Shown here one piece after another: positions 61,666 to 64,000 of a DNA stretch of 64,000 nt. The notes beneath the pieces are model-generated. The model had not been told where the DNA came from. It worked only from the letters and a program-made list of their open reading frames with translations, and searched no databases. Origin of the DNA: Hofstenia miamia (lineage: Eukaryota; Xenacoelomorpha; Acoela); assembly GCA_004352715.1 (NCBI GenBank), contig SCFE01000110.1, forward strand, positions 1,191,796-1,255,795, in the 5' to 3' direction. How positions within the stretch are numbered: position 1 is the stretch's first letter; every line of letters starts with the position of its first letter. A program made the translations under genes and the position numbers.

Positions 61666-61774
61666 ATGTTGAATATGGGAAAATTTAACAGCGAAGCTTG
61701 TTAGGTGTGTGCATTCACATTCCGCAGAGCTGTTGTCGAAAGTTTTAACCGTACATCCATGGTCCGAGAAGGTC
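61666..61774 (-). CDS. Receptor B GPS motif and tethered-agonist exon
   Basis: The acceptor is ACTACTTAG and the donor CAT|GTGAGA; the exon enters in phase 2 and leaves in phase 0, fitting both neighbours. It encodes DHGCTVKTF, then ECECTHLTSFAVKF. The C-x-C-T-H-L-T segment is the GPCR proteolysis site; cleavage is expected between His-Leu and Thr, leaving a tethered agonist that starts TSFAVKF. The Trp normally found ahead of the GC is replaced (TFSDHGC). The intron separating it from the GAIN exon is only 42 bp. The next coding exon that fits is TM1-TM2, 8.3 kb away. Confidence 0.85.
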
Positions 61775-61816
61775 CTAAGTAGTTTTAATGATCTCAATTA
61801 ATAAAACATAACTTAC

Positions 61817-62045
61817 TTTGAATTTGGGTTGTAAAAGACACACATGGGATAATTGGAATTGCCTAAATTGACGTTTATTGTAAATCTGATTGGTGGATTC
61901 ATGTCATTTAATTTCATGGTTGAACTGATCGATACCACATTCGAATCCACAATGTCACTTAGTAATTCATCAAGATAAAATGTTTCTGTTATTGCAATGG
62001 GAACAGGCTCCTGCTTAGAATTTTCGAAGTAGACATCTGTATTTG
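61817..62045 (-). CDS. Receptor B GAIN subdomain B exon (first exon in window)
   Basis: The acceptor is TTTTCAG|CAAAT and the donor TCAAA|GTAAGT. The exon is 229 nt, phase 1 in, phase 2 out. It encodes about 75 residues containing PIAITETFYLDELL, VVSISSTMKL, NPPIRFTINVNL and MCVFYNPNS. These are the beta strands of GAIN subdomain B and the first GPS cysteine (C-V-F-Y). Exons further 5' (remaining GAIN, any stalk and signal peptide) must lie beyond the LINE duplication or outside the window; none was convincingly found at 62046-62560. Confidence 0.83.
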
Positions 62046-62565
62046 CTGAAAATAAATTAATTTTAAAAATTATAATGTGTAGTAAAGCACTATAATAAAT
62101 ACATCTAGTTATTATAAACACAGATAACAAACTAATATTGAACACAAAATATGTAACTCTAAAACAGTATTTTTGGAATTGCTCTTCACTTAGCTTGCAT
62201 TTGTGCATCGTATATAGGTAGTATTTTAAAAAAAATTCATAGTAAGTTGAAAATATGGATAGTCTCAAGATAGCAAAAACATAGATGAAGTAGATAAATC
62301 TGTTGTTTATAAAAAATATTTTTTTGAAGATCGTTGACTTTAATATATCAAAATGTGAAGTATTAGATGTGCATAAACCAACCAAACGCATACGAATTCT
62401 TAGAAATTTGACCTGTTATATTCTAAGAAATAAATTATTTCGCAATTTTAGGCCGCCTTATAGTGATTAACATTTTGATTTTTGAAATCATATTTGGCGT
62501 GACTATTTTTATTTAATTTTTTAGCATATTTTTGAAATCCTTGTGCCTCTCATAGAGCATTGATG

Positions 62566-63313
62566 TCATGATAATAATTCAATATGCTTGACTGAGTAAC
62601 GTCAAAGTGTTAGCGTTCCAGAGGTGCTGTTTGAAGGAGTGCATAGGCCCCTACTGTATTAATTCAATACGATTGGAATAAGATTTAGAAATTTTGGTAG
62701 CAAAGAGAACAGGTGAAGAGGCAAAATGCCTTGAGTAGGATATTTGAAGGAACATTGAAAAACCAACGACGTGTTCTTAGTTGGAAGTTTTTAACACGCA
62801 AGCAGCTTGATGTCATGTTGTTGATCGGCTTAAGCCCATAGAAGCAGAGGGCCAAATTTCGACGAATACCCAGTGAATACAAATTAAGATGACAGTAATC
62901 CGCATTCGCAACAGCCGAGAATGATTCTTATAGTACGTATTTTTTAAGTCGATATGATTGAGAGATATTTAGCGCAGGGGTAAAATATACGACTTGTAAA
63001 TACGCACAAACACGTTTTCATTCCCTATATAAGAAGCGAATCTTTTTCACGAAAACAAACATGATCCCACAGATATGCAGATAAAGTCTTGAATCAGATC
63101 TAATGATAAAACCTATGTGTTTGTGCCCCATTGTAAATTCGACAGCTTGGTTCATAAAAATCAGTCTTCGAGAGATATGATTTGTAATAATTGATATGGA
63201 GGGATTAAAGGTAGCCACCAGTTCTGTATCAGCGTTATCAGAGTACAACAGCATCGTGTCATCTGCATATATAAGATGAGTTGCGGTAGAGGACATTTTG
63301 AAAGTTGAGTTTT
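62566..63313 (-). mobile_element. Non-LTR retrotransposon fragment, copy 1
   Basis: On the minus strand 63296-63018 reads THLIYADDTMLLYSDNADTE, containing the YADD catalytic box of LINE reverse transcriptases. Downstream (62882-62685) an open frame starts YSLGIRRNLALCFYGLK, consistent with the RT thumb or C-terminal region. The frames are not joined, so the copy is decayed and 5'-truncated. It lies immediately upstream of the visible receptor B exons. Confidence 0.65.
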
Positions 63314-63314
63314 N

Positions 63315-64000
63315 TCATGATAATAATTCAATATGCTTGACTGAGTAACGTCAAAGTGTTAGCGTTCCAGAGGTGCTGTTTGAAGGAGTGCATAGGCCCC
63401 TACTGTATTAATTCAATACGATTGGAATAAGATTTAGAAATTTTGGTAGCAAAGAGAACAGGTGAAGAGGCAAAATGCCTTGAGTAGGATATTTGAAGGA
63501 ACATTGAAAAACCAACGACGTGTTCTTAGTTGGAAGTTTTTAACACGCAAGCAGCTTGATGTCATGTTGTTGATCGGCTTAAGCCCATAGAAGCAGAGGG
63601 CCAAATTTCGACGAATACCCAGTGAATACAAATTAAGATGACAGTAATCCGCATTCGCAACAGCCGAGAATGATTCTTATAGTACGTATTTTTTAAGTCG
63701 ATATGATTGAGAGATATTTAGCGCAGGGGTAAAATATACGACTTGTAAATACGCACAAACACGTTTTCATTCCCTATATAAGAAGCGAATCTTTTTCACG
63801 AAAACAAACATGATCCCACAGATATGCAGATAAAGTCTTGAATCAGATCTAATGATAAAACCTATGTGTTTGTGCCCCATTGTAAATTCGACAGCTTGGT
63901 TCATAAAAATCAGTCTTCGAGAGATATGATTTGTAATAATTGATATGGAGGGATTAAAGGTAGCCACCAGTTCTGTATCAGCGTTATCAGAGTACAACAG
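63315..64000 (-). mobile_element. Non-LTR retrotransposon fragment, copy 2 (cut by window end)
   Basis: These 686 bases appear identical to 62566-63251, offset 749 bp, and follow a single N at 63314. An assembly overlap is a more economical explanation than a recent tandem duplication. Confidence 0.85.

Overview
The window is eukaryotic and almost certainly from a non-vertebrate animal. It is strongly AT-rich, has GT-AG introns ranging from about 41 bp to more than 8 kb, (TA)n microsatellites at most assembly gaps, and many decayed mariner/Tc1, Penelope-like and non-LTR elements. The species cannot be fixed from the sequence. The very small introns, AT richness and mariner load would fit a flatworm such as a planarian, but other AT-rich invertebrates remain possible.

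The real content is a set of adhesion G protein-coupled receptor (aGPCR) genes whose exons were found by joining splice sites and reading phase, because single ORFs are mostly too short. Receptor A (minus strand, 16370 to 7522) has a signal peptide and a long Ser/Thr-rich mucin-like stalk in one exon, then a hormone-receptor-like (HormR) domain over two exons, then two GAIN-domain exons. Receptor B (minus strand, 62045 to 44714) is followed from the GAIN domain through the GPS autoproteolysis motif, all seven transmembrane helices, helix 8 and a basic Ser-rich tail to a stop codon and AATAAA signal; its N-terminus lies beyond the window. The GAIN exons of A and B are both 229 nt with the same phases, so the genes are paralogues.

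A third receptor piece, a TM1-TM2 exon at 5958-6173, lies on the plus strand in a small contig bounded by two 1000-N gaps. It may be the missing membrane part of receptor A in a contig placed backwards, and would then restore a GAIN-to-7TM order. A further same-strand candidate gene, with a TM1-TM2-like segment near 56.6 kb and a good terminal exon plus AATAAA at 54.6 kb, sits inside the 8.3-kb intron of receptor B.

Layout: 1-5 kb, gaps, a near-identical duplicated block and a Tc1-like fragment; 5-6.4 kb, TM1-TM2 exon; 7.5-16.4 kb, receptor A with a mariner remnant and a decayed Penelope-like element in its introns; 16.4-44.6 kb, gene-poor DNA with Penelope-like and LINE reverse-transcriptase fragments, one nearly complete mariner-type element with terminal inverted repeats (30221-31487), a 640-bp fold-back element (38400-39041), a TIR element (41597-42401), a CGGAT satellite and palindromic TTGCAAATATTTGCAA repeats; 44.7-62 kb, receptor B with at least three TIR elements in its introns; 62.5-64 kb, a duplicated LINE fragment joined by one N. 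Several duplications touch gaps and look like assembly artefacts. No tRNA, rRNA or CRISPR was recognised.
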